Source: Sphingobium sp. AP50
Lineage (GTDB): Bacteria; Pseudomonadota; Alphaproteobacteria; Sphingomonadales; Sphingomonadaceae
Assembly (NCBI RefSeq): GCF_900109095.1
Contig: NZ_FNYZ01000006.1
Location: forward strand, 124,001 to 188,000
DNA length: 64,000 bases
Direction of reading: 5' to 3'
Below the pieces are notes generated by a model, which saw only the letters and a list, made by a program, of their open reading frames with translations, made no database searches and was not told the origin of the DNA. Positions within the stretch are counted from its first letter, which is position 1; each line of letters opens with the position of its first letter. Below, one piece after another: positions 8,724 to 20,175 of this stretch. A program made the position numbers and the translations under genes.

Positions 8724-10250
8724 TCAGTAGCTGCGTCCCACCAGCACCCGCTCGACCGCCGCACTGCCGGTGAAGATGCATACCCCGTCGGCCGCTTCCG
8801 CGTCGGTGGGCACATTGCGCAGGGTTAGCTTCTCACCCTTCAGCCACTGCACAACCTTTTCCAGTGCCTCGCCGGTCGGCTTGGACCACTGGACCAGAGC
8901 CCAACCGGGAGTCTTGCCGGCCTTGAAATAGGCCTTGAGCGCATCGAGATCAGTGATCGACTTGTCGATATTGCCATCGAGCCGCGCCTTGGCATCGGCG
9001 AACAGCGATGCCTGGATATCTTCCAGCATTGCGATTGCGCCGACGACGAAATCGCCCTTGGCGACGATCTGGCTGTCGAGCTTGCCATCCTCGCGATAGA
9101 GGCGATCGCGGCGGATGACCGAGACATTGCCGCCGGCCACGTCGCGGCCGCCCACCTCGATCACGATCGGCGCGCCCTTCTTGACCCAGCCCCAGCGCTT
9201 GGTCGCGGCCTTGGACGGACGCTTGTCGAGCAGCGCGCGGACCGGCTCGCGGAACACGTCCAGACCATTGAGCTGGTTCACCAGATCGGTGCAATATTCG
9301 ACGATCGCGGCGTCTTCCTCACTATCGCGCAGCATTGGCACAACCACGACCTGATAGGGCGCGACGCGCGGCGGGACGCGCAAGCCATCATCGTCGCCAT
9401 GCACCATGATCAGGCCGCCGATCATCCGGGTCGACATGCCCCAGCTGGTGGTCTGGGCCAGTTCCTGCTGCCCTTCGGCATTCTGGAACTTGATATTCTG
9501 CGCCTGACTGAAGGTCGTGCCCAGGAAGTGCGAGGTGCCGGCCTGCAACGCCTTGCCATCCTGCATCATCGCCTCGATCGAATAGGTCGCGACGGCGCCG
9601 GGGAAACGCTCATTCTCCGGCTTCTCGCCCGCCACCACCGGCAGGCCGACGCAGTCCTCGGCGAAGCTGCGATAGACTTCGAGCATCTTCATCGTTTCTT
9701 CCATCGCCTCATCGACGGTGGCGTGCGCGGTATGACCTTCCTGCCACAGGAACTCGCTGGTGCGCAGGAACATGCGGGTGCGCATTTCCCAGCGGACAAC
9801 ATTGGCCCACTGGTTGATCAGCACCGGCAGGTCGCGCCAGCTCTGGACCCAGCGGCTGAAAGCAGCGCCGATCACGGTTTCCGATGTCGGGCGCACGACC
9901 AGCGGCTCTTCCAGCTTCGCTTCGGGATCGGGCACCAGCTTGCCGTCCTGCTGGATCAGGCGATGATGGGTGACGACCGCCATTTCCTTGGCGAAGCCGT
10001 CGACATGCTCGGCTTCCTTCTCGAAATAGCTGAGCGGAATGAAGAGCGGGAAATAGCAATTTTCATGGCCGGTCGCCTTGATGCGGGCATCGAGCAGGGT
10101 CTGGATGCGTTCCCAGATGCCATAGCCCCACGGCCGGATGACCATGCAGCCGCGCACGCCGCTTTCCTCGGCCATGTCGGCTTCGGTGATGACGGCCTGA
10201 TACCAGGCGGCGAAATCCTTTTCGCGGGTGACGTTGAGAGCGTGCTTCAC
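8724..10250 (-). CDS. proS: Prolyl-tRNA synthetase, archaeal/eukaryotic-like type
   Basis: Class II aminoacyl-tRNA synthetase that charges tRNA-Pro. The start region (KHALNVTREKDFAAWYQ), GYGIWERIQ, motif 2 RWEMRTRMFLRTSEFLWQEG and the C-terminal end in Tyr (VLVGRSY) place it in the archaeal-type ProRS group, which lacks the large editing insertion of the E. coli enzyme. I chose GTG at 10250, giving 508 residues, because AAGG lies about 11 bases upstream and homology begins there. A start 16 codons further upstream (10298) is open but adds residues unlike the family. Confidence 0.92.
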   Translation of the reverse strand: MKHALNVTREKDFAAWYQAVITEADMAEESGVRGCMVIRPWGYGIWERIQTLLDARIKATGHENCYFPLFIPLSYFEKEAEHVDGFAKEMAVVTHHRLIQQDGKLVPDPEAKLEEPLVVRPTSETVIGAAFSRWVQSWRDLPVLINQWANVVRWEMRTRMFLRTSEFLWQEGHTAHATVDEAMEETMKMLEVYRSFAEDCVGLPVVAGEKPENERFPGAVATYSIEAMMQDGKALQAGTSHFLGTTFSQAQNIKFQNAEGQQELAQTTSWGMSTRMIGGLIMVHGDDDGLRVPPRVAPYQVVVVPMLRDSEEDAAIVEYCTDLVNQLNGLDVFREPVRALLDKRPSKAATKRWGWVKKGAPIVIEVGGRDVAGGNVSVIRRDRLYREDGKLDSQIVAKGDFVVGAIAMLEDIQASLFADAKARLDGNIDKSITDLDALKAYFKAGKTPGWALVQWSKPTGEALEKVVQWLKGEKLTLRNVPTDAEAADGVCIFTGSAAVERVLVGRSY

Positions 10251-10357
10251 GGGATACGGACCTTGGCTAGCAAAGAAGAATGGCGCGCCATAGGACAAGC
10301 GCGCCGTTCCTGTCGACCCCCTGAACGATCAGGCTGAACGATCAGCCTGCGCAGCAA

Positions 10358-10699
10358 TCAGGCGGCTGCGTCCATCCGCTCCAGCCAGGCTTTCGCCTGT
10401 TTCGGTTCGCCCACCGCATCGGCCGCCGCCGGGCCGCGCGCCGCCATGAAATCATGATGTAGTGCGAACGGCTCCAGACCCAGCGTATCGCGCATGGCGT
10501 CGATCTCGTCCGCCAGTTCGGACAGGGCCGCAATTACGGGTGCCGTGCGGGCCCTGGCAGCCTTGTCCTTCTGATGATCGAACAGGCCCCAGCGACCGGC
10601 AGCCGTATCCCGCAACGCCGCGATCAACGCCGCGCGATACTCTTCTTCCACTTCGCCCCGACGGGTGTCGAGGCGTTCCAGCCGGTCCGCCTTTGCCAT
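10358..10699 (-). CDS. Hypothetical protein, 113 aa
   Basis: A soluble, charged, Ala/Arg/Glu-rich protein predicted mostly helical, with no signal peptide or cysteines. It starts 5 bases after the phaR stop on the same strand, so phaR and this gene are probably one transcript. A 13-bp tandem duplication (CTGAACGATCAG at 10321 and 10334) lies just downstream of it. I do not recognise the family. Confidence 0.65.
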   Translation of the reverse strand: MAKADRLERLDTRRGEVEEEYRAALIAALRDTAAGRWGLFDHQKDKAARARTAPVIAALSELADEIDAMRDTLGLEPFALHHDFMAARGPAAADAVGEPKQAKAWLERMDAAA

Positions 10700-10704
10700 G
10701 ATTG

Positions 10705-11271
10705 TCAGCTCAGCTTGTCGATCTTCGCGTTGAGCGCCGCGAGTTGGGCCTTGAGATCGTTGATCTCTTCATCCTTGCTGCCTTCCGCCGATGGCGTGGC
10801 AGGCGGCGTAGCGCCCGGCACGCTGTTGCCGAACGCGCTGGTGGCGGCTTCGAACATTTGCATGTTCCGCTTGGCGATATCGGCCAGCGGGCCGCCGCCG
10901 AACGCACCCTTCATCGCTTCCTGAAACTGCTGCTGGTTCTTGCGAAAGGCGTCCATCGACGATTCCAGATATTGCGGAACCATCGACTGCATCGAATCGC
11001 CATACATGGAAATGAGCTGGCGCAGGAAGTTGACCGGCAGCATATTCTTGCCGCGCTGTTCCTCTTCCATGATGATCTGCGTCAGCACATTATGCGTGAT
11101 ATCCTCGCCCGTCTTGGCATCGACCACGACGAACTCGCGCCCATCCCGCGTCATCTGCGACAACAGGTCGAGCGTGATATAACTGGAAGTTTCGGTATTA
11201 TAGAGTCGCCTGTTGGCGTACTTCTTGATGACGACCGGCTCCGATTCATTGACGGTCTTGGATTTGGTCAT
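10705..11271 (-). CDS. phaR: Polyhydroxyalkanoate synthesis repressor PhaR
   Basis: DNA- and PHA-binding repressor that controls phasin and granule genes. The 188-residue product has the N-terminal PHB/PHA accumulation-regulator DNA-binding domain (VIKKYANRRLYNTETSSYIT, residues about 14-33, then TGEDITHNVLTQIIMEEE) and a C-terminal coiled region ending KAQLAALNAKIDKLS. An AGAGGA ribosome site precedes the ATG at 11271. The start codon overlaps that of the divergent PhaC-like gene by two bases. Confidence 0.9.
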   Translation of the reverse strand: MTKSKTVNESEPVVIKKYANRRLYNTETSSYITLDLLSQMTRDGREFVVVDAKTGEDITHNVLTQIIMEEEQRGKNMLPVNFLRQLISMYGDSMQSMVPQYLESSMDAFRKNQQQFQEAMKGAFGGGPLADIAKRNMQMFEAATSAFGNSVPGATPPATPSAEGSKDEEINDLKAQLAALNAKIDKLS

Positions 11272-12358
11272 GGATTCCTCTCCCACACCTGAGCATATCG
11301 CATTAGCACAAGGCGTTGCCGCACCGCAACATGGCCCGCGCCCTTTACCCCTTTTTCTCAATATTTTATGGCGCGAAACGCAGGACGACCCGGAACTGCG
11401 CCGCCGGGCCTTCATCGGCCTGCGCAAATATCAGGAGGCAAAGCGGCCGCCGCCAGCGCCGCGCGGTCGATGCGTAGCGACCGCCGGCCCAGCCCGTCTG
11501 CTGCAATATGGCGCAGCAACGAGCCGTAATCCGGTGGTTTTCATGCCATCGCTGATCAATCCGCCGCAGGTGCTGGACCTGTCTGGAAGCCGATCCATGC
11601 TGCGCCACATGGCCGCAGCAGGACATGAAGCCTATCTGGTCGACTGGGGTGCGCCGTCAGCGCAGGATGCGGCGCTGGGGCTGGACGGCCATATCATGGA
11701 CCGCCTGCTGCCGATGCTGGCCGCGTTGCCCCGGCCGCCGATATTGGTCGGCTATTGTTTGGGCGGAACACTGGCATTAGGCGCAGCGGCGATGCAGCGC
11801 TTTCCGGCGGTGGCGACGATCGCGGCGCCCTGGCGGTTCGATGCCTTCCCAGCCGCAGACCTCGACCTGATCGCCAATATGTGGGGCAATGCAAAAACGA
11901 TGTGCGAACGGATCGGCTATGTGCCGATGGAGGTGCTGCAATCGGGTTTCTGGGCAATGGACCCCGCGCGGACCATCGCCAAATATGCGGCCTTTGCCGA
12001 TGCACCGGCCGGATCGGACGCGGAGCGCGCCTTTCTGGCGGTGGAGGATTGGGCCAATGGCGGCGCGCCGCTCAGCTTCGCGGCCGGGCGCGACCTGTTT
12101 GAATCCCTCTATGCCGGTAATGCCAGTGGCGCGGGACGCTGGAGGATCGGGGGCCGCGCGGTCGACATCGCGGCGCTCGATTGCCCGACCCTGTCGATCG
12201 TCTCGACCAGCGACCGCATCGTTCCGGCCCTTGCCGGACCCCGCCTGAGCGAAGAGCACAGCCTGCATCTGGGCCATGTCGGCATGGTCGTGGGCGGCCG
12301 CGCGCGCGAAATATTGTGGGAGCCGCTTTCTGACTGGATTTCCGATCATGGCGGTTGA
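11270..12358 (+). CDS. Short PhaC-like alpha/beta hydrolase with Cys nucleophile
   Basis: A 362-residue alpha/beta-hydrolase whose lipase box reads GYCLGG, so the nucleophile is Cys163, as in PHA synthases rather than Ser as in depolymerases. The Asp of STSDRIVP and the His of GHVGMVVG complete a PhaC-type triad. It lacks most of the N-terminal domain of class I synthases, so it resembles a catalytic core. Next to phaR and a thiolase it probably acts in PHA metabolism, as synthase-like or acyl-transfer enzyme; activity is unproven. The start at 11270 keeps the sphingomonad-like GPRPLPLFL region. Confidence 0.75.
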   Translation: MDSSPTPEHIALAQGVAAPQHGPRPLPLFLNILWRETQDDPELRRRAFIGLRKYQEAKRPPPAPRGRCVATAGPARLLQYGAATSRNPVVFMPSLINPPQVLDLSGSRSMLRHMAAAGHEAYLVDWGAPSAQDAALGLDGHIMDRLLPMLAALPRPPILVGYCLGGTLALGAAAMQRFPAVATIAAPWRFDAFPAADLDLIANMWGNAKTMCERIGYVPMEVLQSGFWAMDPARTIAKYAAFADAPAGSDAERAFLAVEDWANGGAPLSFAAGRDLFESLYAGNASGAGRWRIGGRAVDIAALDCPTLSIVSTSDRIVPALAGPRLSEEHSLHLGHVGMVVGGRAREILWEPLSDWISDHGG

Positions 12359-12425
12359 AGCCCGTTGATCGCTGATGCTATGTGCAGATGCGAAAAAATA
12401 TTCACTACCAATGAGGATCAAGGCA

Positions 12426-13598
12426 TTGTCAGACATCGTCATTACCGCCGCCAAGCGTACGCCTGTCGGCAGCTTCCTGGGGGCTTTCGGTTCGGTCCCC
12501 GCGCATGAACTGGGGCGTCAGGCAATTCTTGCCGCGCTTGCTCAGGCCGCCGTCGCACCCGAAGAAGTGGATGAAGTGATCCTGGGTCAGGTATTGGCTG
12601 CCGCGCAAGGCCAGAACCCTGCCCGTCAGGCTGCTGTCAATGCCGGCATCCCGGTCGAGCGGACCGCGATCGGCCTCAACCAGCTATGCGGATCAGGCCT
12701 GCGCGCCGTTGCGCTGGCGGCGCAGGCGATCCGGGCCGGCGACGCCGACATCATGGTCGCGGGTGGTCAGGAAAGCATGTCGATGGCGCCCCATGCCCAG
12801 TTGCTGCGCCCCGGCGCGAAAATGGGGCCGGTAACGCTGGTCGACACGATGGTTCATGACGGCCTGACCGACGCCTTCAACAATTATCATATGGGCATCA
12901 CCGCCGAAAATCTGGCCGAGAAGTACCAGATCAGCCGTGAAGCGCAGGACGAATTCGCCGTCGCCAGCCAGAACAAGGCGGAAGCCGCGCGGGCATCCGG
13001 CCGCTTCGTTGATGAAATCGTGCCGGTGACGATCAAGGGGCGGAAGGGCGACGTCATCGTCGAGCATGACGAATATATCCGCGCTGGCGCGACGATCGAA
13101 GCGATGCAGGCGCTGCGTCCGGCCTTCAAGAAGGATGGCACCGTGACCGCCGGCAATGCCAGCGGCCTGAACGACGGCGCCGCCGCGCTGGTGCTGATGA
13201 CCGCCGATGCCGCCGCCAAGCGTGGCGCGACGGTGCTGGGCCGCATCGCGGGCTTCGGCACCGCCGGCGTCGACCCGGCGATCATGGGCATCGGCCCGGC
13301 CCCGGCCAGCCGCAAGGCGCTGGCCAAGGCGGGCTGGTCGGTCGCCGACCTCGACCTGATCGAAGCCAATGAAGCCTTTGCCGCGCAGGCGCTGTCGGTC
13401 GGTCAGGAACTGGGCTTCGATCCCGAAAAGCTGAACGTCAATGGTGGCGCGATCGCCATCGGCCATCCGATCGGTGCGTCGGGCGCGCGCGTGCTGACGA
13501 CGCTGCTCTATGAAATGGCCAAGCGCGACGCGAAGAAGGGCCTTGCCACCCTGTGCATCGGCGGCGGCATGGGCGTAGCCATGTGCATCGAGCGCTGA
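12426..13598 (+). CDS. phaA: Acetyl-CoA C-acetyltransferase (thiolase)
   Basis: Condenses two acetyl-CoA to acetoacetyl-CoA, or cleaves it, feeding PHA synthesis or degradation. The 390-residue enzyme has the acyl-carrying cysteine in LCGSGLR (Cys88, the expected place), [19 protein letters not shown] with the catalytic His, and the second Cys in CIGGGMG. I chose TTG at 12426 because it gives the standard N-terminus [14 protein letters not shown] and has GAGGA 7-8 bases upstream; ATG at 12411 would overlap that ribosome site. It lies 67 bases after the PhaC-like gene. phaA is by context; atoB-type catabolic use is equally possible. Confidence 0.85.
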   Translation: MSDIVITAAKRTPVGSFLGAFGSVPAHELGRQAILAALAQAAVAPEEVDEVILGQVLAAAQGQNPARQAAVNAGIPVERTAIGLNQLCGSGLRAVALAAQAIRAGDADIMVAGGQESMSMAPHAQLLRPGAKMGPVTLVDTMVHDGLTDAFNNYHMGITAENLAEKYQISREAQDEFAVASQNKAEAARASGRFVDEIVPVTIKGRKGDVIVEHDEYIRAGATIEAMQALRPAFKKDGTVTAGNASGLNDGAAALVLMTADAAAKRGATVLGRIAGFGTAGVDPAIMGIGPAPASRKALAKAGWSVADLDLIEANEAFAAQALSVGQELGFDPEKLNVNGGAIAIGHPIGASGARVLTTLLYEMAKRDAKKGLATLCIGGGMGVAMCIER

Positions 13599-13618
13599 GT
13601 CGCTGCAAATGACGCAAA

Positions 13619-13652
13619 GGGTCGCCGGTCGAAAGATCGGCGGCCCTCTTCA
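13619..13652. terminator. Hairpin between thiolase and alanine racemase genes
   Basis: GGGTCGCCG (13619-13627) pairs imperfectly with CGGCGGCCC (13638-13646) and is followed by TCTTCATTTT. It sits between two convergent stops, so it probably terminates the thiolase transcript. Confidence 0.5.
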
Positions 13653-13654
13653 TT

Positions 13655-14701
13655 TTAGTCCCAATGCCGGTCGTAGCGCGCGCCAAGTCCGGTCAGCAGT
13701 TCATATTGCGACAGGCCCGACGCCGTGGATGCCACGCCCAGATCATAGGCGATGTCCAGCCAGTCGCCTTCCGCCAGATCGGGCTTTGCGCTGACATCGA
13801 CCGCCAGCAGGTCCATCGATACGCGGCCCAGCACGGGCAGGCTTTCGCCATCGACAATCACTGCACCCCGCCCCGAAAAGCCGCGCAGATAGCCATCGGC
13901 ATAGCCCAGGTTCAGCACCGCCACCTCATGATCGCGCTGCGCCGTGAAGGTGGTGTTGTAGCCGATGCTGTCGCCCGCGATCAGTCGGCGACGCTGCAAT
14001 AGCTGCGCCTGCGGTTGTACCACGGGGCGGATATGGCCCGTCGCCCGATCGCTCGGGATGCCGCCATAGAGCGCCAGTCCCGGCCGGGTCAGATCGAATT
14101 GATAATCGCTGCCAAGGCAGATGCCCGCGCTGTTGGCTAGGCTGTAGCGCGGGGCCGACACCTGCCCGCGTAAAGCCATGAAGCGCTCCAACTGGGTCGG
14201 GTTGAACGGCGTTTCCTCGTCCGCCGAGGCGAGATGGCTGAGCAGCGTGACGATCTCCAGCCCCTCGACCGTCGCGGCGACATCGGCGCGCCAGTCCAGC
14301 CCCAGCCGGTTCATGCCGGTATCGACCATCACGTCGCAGGCGCCGCCGCCCGCCGTCCGCCAGCGGGCCACCTGCGCCGGCGTACACAGCACCGGTCGCG
14401 CGCGCGATGCCAGCGCCTGCGCCATATCCTCCGCGCGCACGCCATGCAGCACGGACAGGCTGATGCCATCCTCCAGCAACGGTTCCACTGCTGCCGCCTC
14501 GCCCCAGTTGGACACGAAGAAATCCCGGCAGCCCGCCTGCATCAGCCGCCGCATCACCTCGACCGAGCCGAGGCCATAGCCATTGGCCTTGATCGCCGCG
14601 CCGCAGGCCGCACTACCGCTCATGGCCGACAGCCAGCGCCAGTTAGAGACGAGCGCGTCACCATCAAGGCGCAGCCGCAGCGGGGCGATATAGCTTTGCA
14701 T
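13655..14701 (-). CDS. alr: Alanine racemase
   Basis: PLP enzyme making D-alanine for peptidoglycan. The 348-residue product has the PLP lysine in AIKANGYGLG (Lys38) and the second catalytic base, a Tyr, in AGDSIGYNTTFTA; VSMDLLAVDV and LGARYDR are also family features. The start MQSYIAPLRLRLDGDAL aligns with the usual N-terminus. It is 25 bases downstream of the transporter gene on the same strand. Confidence 0.93.
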   Translation of the reverse strand: MQSYIAPLRLRLDGDALVSNWRWLSAMSGSAACGAAIKANGYGLGSVEVMRRLMQAGCRDFFVSNWGEAAAVEPLLEDGISLSVLHGVRAEDMAQALASRARPVLCTPAQVARWRTAGGGACDVMVDTGMNRLGLDWRADVAATVEGLEIVTLLSHLASADEETPFNPTQLERFMALRGQVSAPRYSLANSAGICLGSDYQFDLTRPGLALYGGIPSDRATGHIRPVVQPQAQLLQRRRLIAGDSIGYNTTFTAQRDHEVAVLNLGYADGYLRGFSGRGAVIVDGESLPVLGRVSMDLLAVDVSAKPDLAEGDWLDIAYDLGVASTASGLSQYELLTGLGARYDRHWD

Positions 14702-14726
14702 GGCTTTGCCGATAGCGCCCGGCGGC

Positions 14727-16316
14727 TCAGGCGTCGAGGGGGCGATCCTTCGTTTCGGGCAATCCGATCAGGCAGGTGACCAGCGCCAGCGCCACGACCG
14801 CCAGCGTGTACCACAGGCCCGCATAGGGATCGCCAGTCCGCGCCACGATATATTGGCTGACCAGCGGCAGGAACCCGCCGAAATAGCCGGTGCCGATATG
14901 ATAGGGGATGGACAGCGAACTATAGCGGATGCGGGCCGGGAAATATTCCGACAATAGCGCTGCCACCGGCCCATAGGTCGCGCCGGAGAGCGTCCAGAGC
15001 AGCAGCAGCGCGCCGAACAGGGCCAGCGCGCGGGGCCAGTCCGGCGTCACCGTGCCGAAATCATAGCCCCCCGCCGTCAGCGCCGCGTCCAGCCCCTTCG
15101 AACTGAGATCGCCGACCGCCGTGCCGCCGATCGTCACCGCCGGGGCAGCGCCCTGTTGCTTGTCATAGGGGATGCCGCGCTTGGAAAAATGATCGAGCAG
15201 CTTACCGCAGGCGGTGGGCTGCACCTTCGCAAAGGGATCGAAGCGGCAGTCGGGGCCGCTCACCACCACGGGCGCGCGGGCGGCGGCTGTTTCCAGCGCC
15301 GGGTTCGCCGTGCGCCCCATGAATTGATAGAGCGGCAGCGCCAGTAGCAGCACCAGCGCATAGCCGATCAGGATCGGCTTGCGGCGCCCGATCCGGTCCG
15401 ACAGCCAGCCGAAAAAGATGAAGCTCGCCACGCCGAAAAAGGCGCTGCCGCCCACCAGCAACTGCGCCAGCCCCGGCGCGACATGCAGGCCGCTTTGCAG
15501 GAAATAGAGCGCCTGAAACATCACCGTATAGGCGATGACGGTGAAGCCCGCCGCAATGCCGATCATGGCGACGAACATCCGCTTCTTGTTGCCCGGCGCG
15601 GTGAAGGCTTCCTTCAGCGGGTTCTTCGCCTGTGCGCCCGCCTTTTTCATCGCCAGAAACACCGGGCTTTCGCGCAGCATCAGCCGCATCCACAATGATA
15701 TGCCCAGCAACGCCAGCGACAGGATGAAGGGGATGCGCCATCCCCATGCATCCCACACCGCCTTGCCCACGATCGCCTGCGTGCCGACAACCACGATGAG
15801 CGACAGGATGAAGCCACCTATCACCCCGGCCTGAATGAAGCTGGTGTAGAAGCCGCGCTTTCCGGGCGGCGCATGTTCCGCGACATAGATGGCCGCTCCG
15901 CCATATTCGCCGCCCAGCGCCAGTCCCTGCGCGATCCGCAGCGCGATCAGGATAACCGGCGCCGCCACGCCGATGCTGGCGGCGGAAGGGGTTAGGCCGA
16001 CGCCCGCCGTTGCCAACCCCATCAGGATGATCGTGGCGAGGAAGGTATATTTGCGCCCCAGCCGGTCGCCCAGATAGCCGAACAGCATCGCCCCGATCGG
16101 CCGGAAGGCAAAGCCGATCGCGAAACCGGCCAGCGTGTAAAGCAATTCGACGGTCGGATTGTCGGTCGGGAAGAAGGTGCGCCCGATGATCGGCGCCAGC
16201 ACGCCATAGATATAAAAATCATACCATTCGAACACAGTGCCCAGCGCCGACGCGGTGATGACCAACCGGTCCCGCCGCGCGTCCATGACATAATTTGTCC
16301 CCACCGACTCCGGCAT
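14727..16316 (-). CDS. MFS transporter, metabolite:H+ symporter (ProP/ShiA/CitA) type
   Basis: A 529-residue inner-membrane carrier. GTVFEWYDFYIYG near the N-terminus, GYLGDRLGRKYTF between helices 2 and 3, and GGEYGGAAIYVAEHAP are hallmarks of the MHS family, which carries organic acids or compatible solutes with protons. An unusually long hydrophilic segment of about 90 residues (roughly 345-435, with two cysteines) lies between the later helices. Substrate cannot be read from sequence. The ATG at 16316 has AAGGGGG just upstream. Distal neighbour is alr. Confidence 0.85.
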   Translation of the reverse strand: MPESVGTNYVMDARRDRLVITASALGTVFEWYDFYIYGVLAPIIGRTFFPTDNPTVELLYTLAGFAIGFAFRPIGAMLFGYLGDRLGRKYTFLATIILMGLATAGVGLTPSAASIGVAAPVILIALRIAQGLALGGEYGGAAIYVAEHAPPGKRGFYTSFIQAGVIGGFILSLIVVVGTQAIVGKAVWDAWGWRIPFILSLALLGISLWMRLMLRESPVFLAMKKAGAQAKNPLKEAFTAPGNKKRMFVAMIGIAAGFTVIAYTVMFQALYFLQSGLHVAPGLAQLLVGGSAFFGVASFIFFGWLSDRIGRRKPILIGYALVLLLALPLYQFMGRTANPALETAAARAPVVVSGPDCRFDPFAKVQPTACGKLLDHFSKRGIPYDKQQGAAPAVTIGGTAVGDLSSKGLDAALTAGGYDFGTVTPDWPRALALFGALLLLWTLSGATYGPVAALLSEYFPARIRYSSLSIPYHIGTGYFGGFLPLVSQYIVARTGDPYAGLWYTLAVVALALVTCLIGLPETKDRPLDA

Positions 16317-16500
16317 CCATCCCCCTTAACTTCGCATATTTCCCGTGAGTTTTGGCATTTTAGAACAGAAGTTGGAAATGATCTTTCCTATTCCCGCCTT
16401 GCCAATTGCAGGACGATCCTATCACCCCGGTCCGCCAATAGGACAGGTGCGGAAACGGCAAAGCCGCGCTATTGTCGCGGCAAGGATTGGGGGAGGCAGC

Positions 16501-17532
16501 ATGGAAAGCGAGCGGAGCGGCTGGAACGGGCATTGGCAACGCATCCTGTTTCTGGCCGGAATAGCTTTGTTGTTCTCCGCGCCCTTATGGCTCCTGCTCT
16601 GGATGACCGCCGTGCCGGGGCGATCCTATCAGGGGCCGTTGCCACGGATCACGCAGCAGCAGAGGGAGACGGCCGCACGGCTGAAGGCCGATGTCGCCAT
16701 CATCGCGCGCAAGCCGCACAACAGCGTCCATCTGCGCGAGATGGAGAGTGTCGCCCGCCATATCGAGACGCAGCTTCGGCAGGTGGGCTATGTGCCGCGT
16801 CGTCAGCCCATTGCCGCCGTGCCCGGCGCCTTCAACATAGGGACAAGTCTGGAGCCGACCGATCCGGCCGCGCCGACGCTGGTGATCGGCGCCCATTATG
16901 ACAGCTATGGCACGACGCCCGGCGCCAATGACAATGGATCGGGCACGGCGGCCACGCTGGAACTGGCGCGCAAACTGGCACCGCTGCGTGGACGGGCGAA
17001 GTTGCGGCTGCGCTTCGCCTTCTTTGCCAATGAAGAGCCGCCCTATTTCCAGACAGAGCATATGGGCAGTCTGGTCTATGCCAGGGCGCTGGCGGCGCGT
17101 GGCGAAAAGATGATCGGCATGCTGTCTCTGGAGACGCTGGGTTTCTACAGCGATGGGAAGGGCAGCCAGCATTATCCCTTTCCCCTGTCGCTGCTCTATC
17201 CCGACACCGGCAATTTCGTCGCCTTCGTGGGCATGACGTCTTCCCGTAGCTTCGTTCGATCGACGGTCGGCGCGTTTCGCCGTGAAGTCGCCTTCCCCAG
17301 CGTCGGCGGCAGCGCACCCGCCTTCGTGCAGGGGATCGACTGGTCGGATCATTGGGCGTTCGCGCAGATTGGCGTGCCGGCGCTGATGATTACCGACACC
17401 GCCCCTTTCCGCTACCGTTACTATCATAGCGAAGCCGATACGCCTGACCGGATCGACTATGATCGGCTGGCGCGGGTGGTGAGCGGGATGGAGCGGGTCG
17501 TGCGAGACTGGACGCTGGACGGGGCGCTATAG
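16501..17532 (+). CDS. Membrane-anchored M28 family zinc peptidase
   Basis: A 343-residue aminopeptidase-like protein with an N-terminal membrane helix (about residues 16-38: FLAGIALLFSAPLWLLLW) that leaves the catalytic domain outside the cytoplasm. Zinc-binding residues are visible in GAHYDSYG, PGANDNGSGT, ANEEPP and WSDHWAFA. Peptide-hydrolysing function is inferred from the family. The ATG at 16501 follows GGGGGAGG; an ORF extension upstream lacks a ribosome site. The 184-base gap before it is the promoter region shared with the divergent transporter, and I see no gene in it. Confidence 0.88.
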   Translation: MESERSGWNGHWQRILFLAGIALLFSAPLWLLLWMTAVPGRSYQGPLPRITQQQRETAARLKADVAIIARKPHNSVHLREMESVARHIETQLRQVGYVPRRQPIAAVPGAFNIGTSLEPTDPAAPTLVIGAHYDSYGTTPGANDNGSGTAATLELARKLAPLRGRAKLRLRFAFFANEEPPYFQTEHMGSLVYARALAARGEKMIGMLSLETLGFYSDGKGSQHYPFPLSLLYPDTGNFVAFVGMTSSRSFVRSTVGAFRREVAFPSVGGSAPAFVQGIDWSDHWAFAQIGVPALMITDTAPFRYRYYHSEADTPDRIDYDRLARVVSGMERVVRDWTLDGAL

Positions 17533-17534
17533 GC

Positions 17535-17906
17535 TCAGAACAGGCGCGATCCGTTCGGCACTGCCCGGTCCGGCGCGAACAGCATGACCGCGCCGTTCGC
17601 ATCGGCGAAGCCCAGTGTCAGCACTTGCGACATGAATTTGCCGATCTGGCGCGGGGGGAAATTGACCACGGCGGCGACCTGTCGGCCGGGCAGGTCCGCC
17701 AGTGCGTGGTTCTCGGTGATCTGGGCGCTGGATGTCTTCCGGCCGATCGCCGGGCCGAAATCGATCAGCAGCTTGTAGGCGGGCTTGCGTGCCTCTGGAT
17801 AGGGTTCCGCCGAGACGATCGTGCCGACGCGGATGTCGACCTTCAGGAAATCGTCGAAGCTGATCGGGTCGGCGGCGGGGGCGCTGGGGTCGTGGGTCAG
17901 GTGCAT
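17535..17906 (-). CDS. CsaA-like tRNA-binding domain protein
   Basis: A 123-residue OB-fold protein of the CsaA/EMAP-II tRNA-binding family: FLKVDIRVGTIVSAEPYPEARKPAYKL, then SSAQITENHA and VVNFPPRQIG. CsaA in Bacillus acts as a chaperone linked to protein export; the bacterial role is otherwise poorly defined. Its stop converges on the M28 gene with two bases between them. Confidence 0.88.
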   Translation of the reverse strand: MHLTHDPSAPAADPISFDDFLKVDIRVGTIVSAEPYPEARKPAYKLLIDFGPAIGRKTSSAQITENHALADLPGRQVAAVVNFPPRQIGKFMSQVLTLGFADANGAVMLFAPDRAVPNGSRLF

Positions 17907-17925
17907 GACATATTCACACCATAAC

Positions 17926-18009
17926 CGTCATCCCGGCGAAAGCCGGGATCCCGCTTTTCTTTTGCAACGGTCGCAAAGAAGCGGGATCTCGGATCAAGTC
18001 CGGGATGAC
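17926..18009. repeat. Family D palindromic repeat
   Basis: CGTCATCCCGGCGAAAGCCG opens the element and TCCGGGATGAC closes it, with inner arms CCCGCTT/AAGCGGG. The type is widespread in proteobacterial intergenic DNA. Here it lies just beyond the end of pccA. Confidence 0.8.
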
Positions 18010-18022
18010 AAAGGCTGATATC

Positions 18023-20023
<2,001 letters not shown>

Positions 20024-20051
20024 ATTATTCCCTGTCCCAGTCCTACATTAA

Positions 20052-20168
20052 CCGTTCGCCCTGAGTAGGGCCTGAGCGAAGTCGAAGACCCGTATCGAAG
20101 GGTCGGCGCTTAGCTCGATCCTTCGATACGCCACTTCGACAAGCTCAGTGGCTACTCAGGACGAACGG
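20052..20168. repeat. Family A palindromic repeat (long form) inside the pcc operon
   Basis: A 117-bp element beginning CCGTTCGCCCTGAGTAGG and ending CTACTCAGGACGAACGG, with inner arms around ATCGAAGG. It lies between the 32-aa gene and pccA, so any operon transcript must read through it. It matches the long form at 33115. Confidence 0.85.
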
Positions 20169-20175
20169 AGTGATT

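Noticed and set aside
10251..10298. Sixteen extra N-terminal codons for prolyl-tRNA synthetase
   Set aside because: They are not like the family; GTG at 10250 has a better placed ribosome site. Not excluded.
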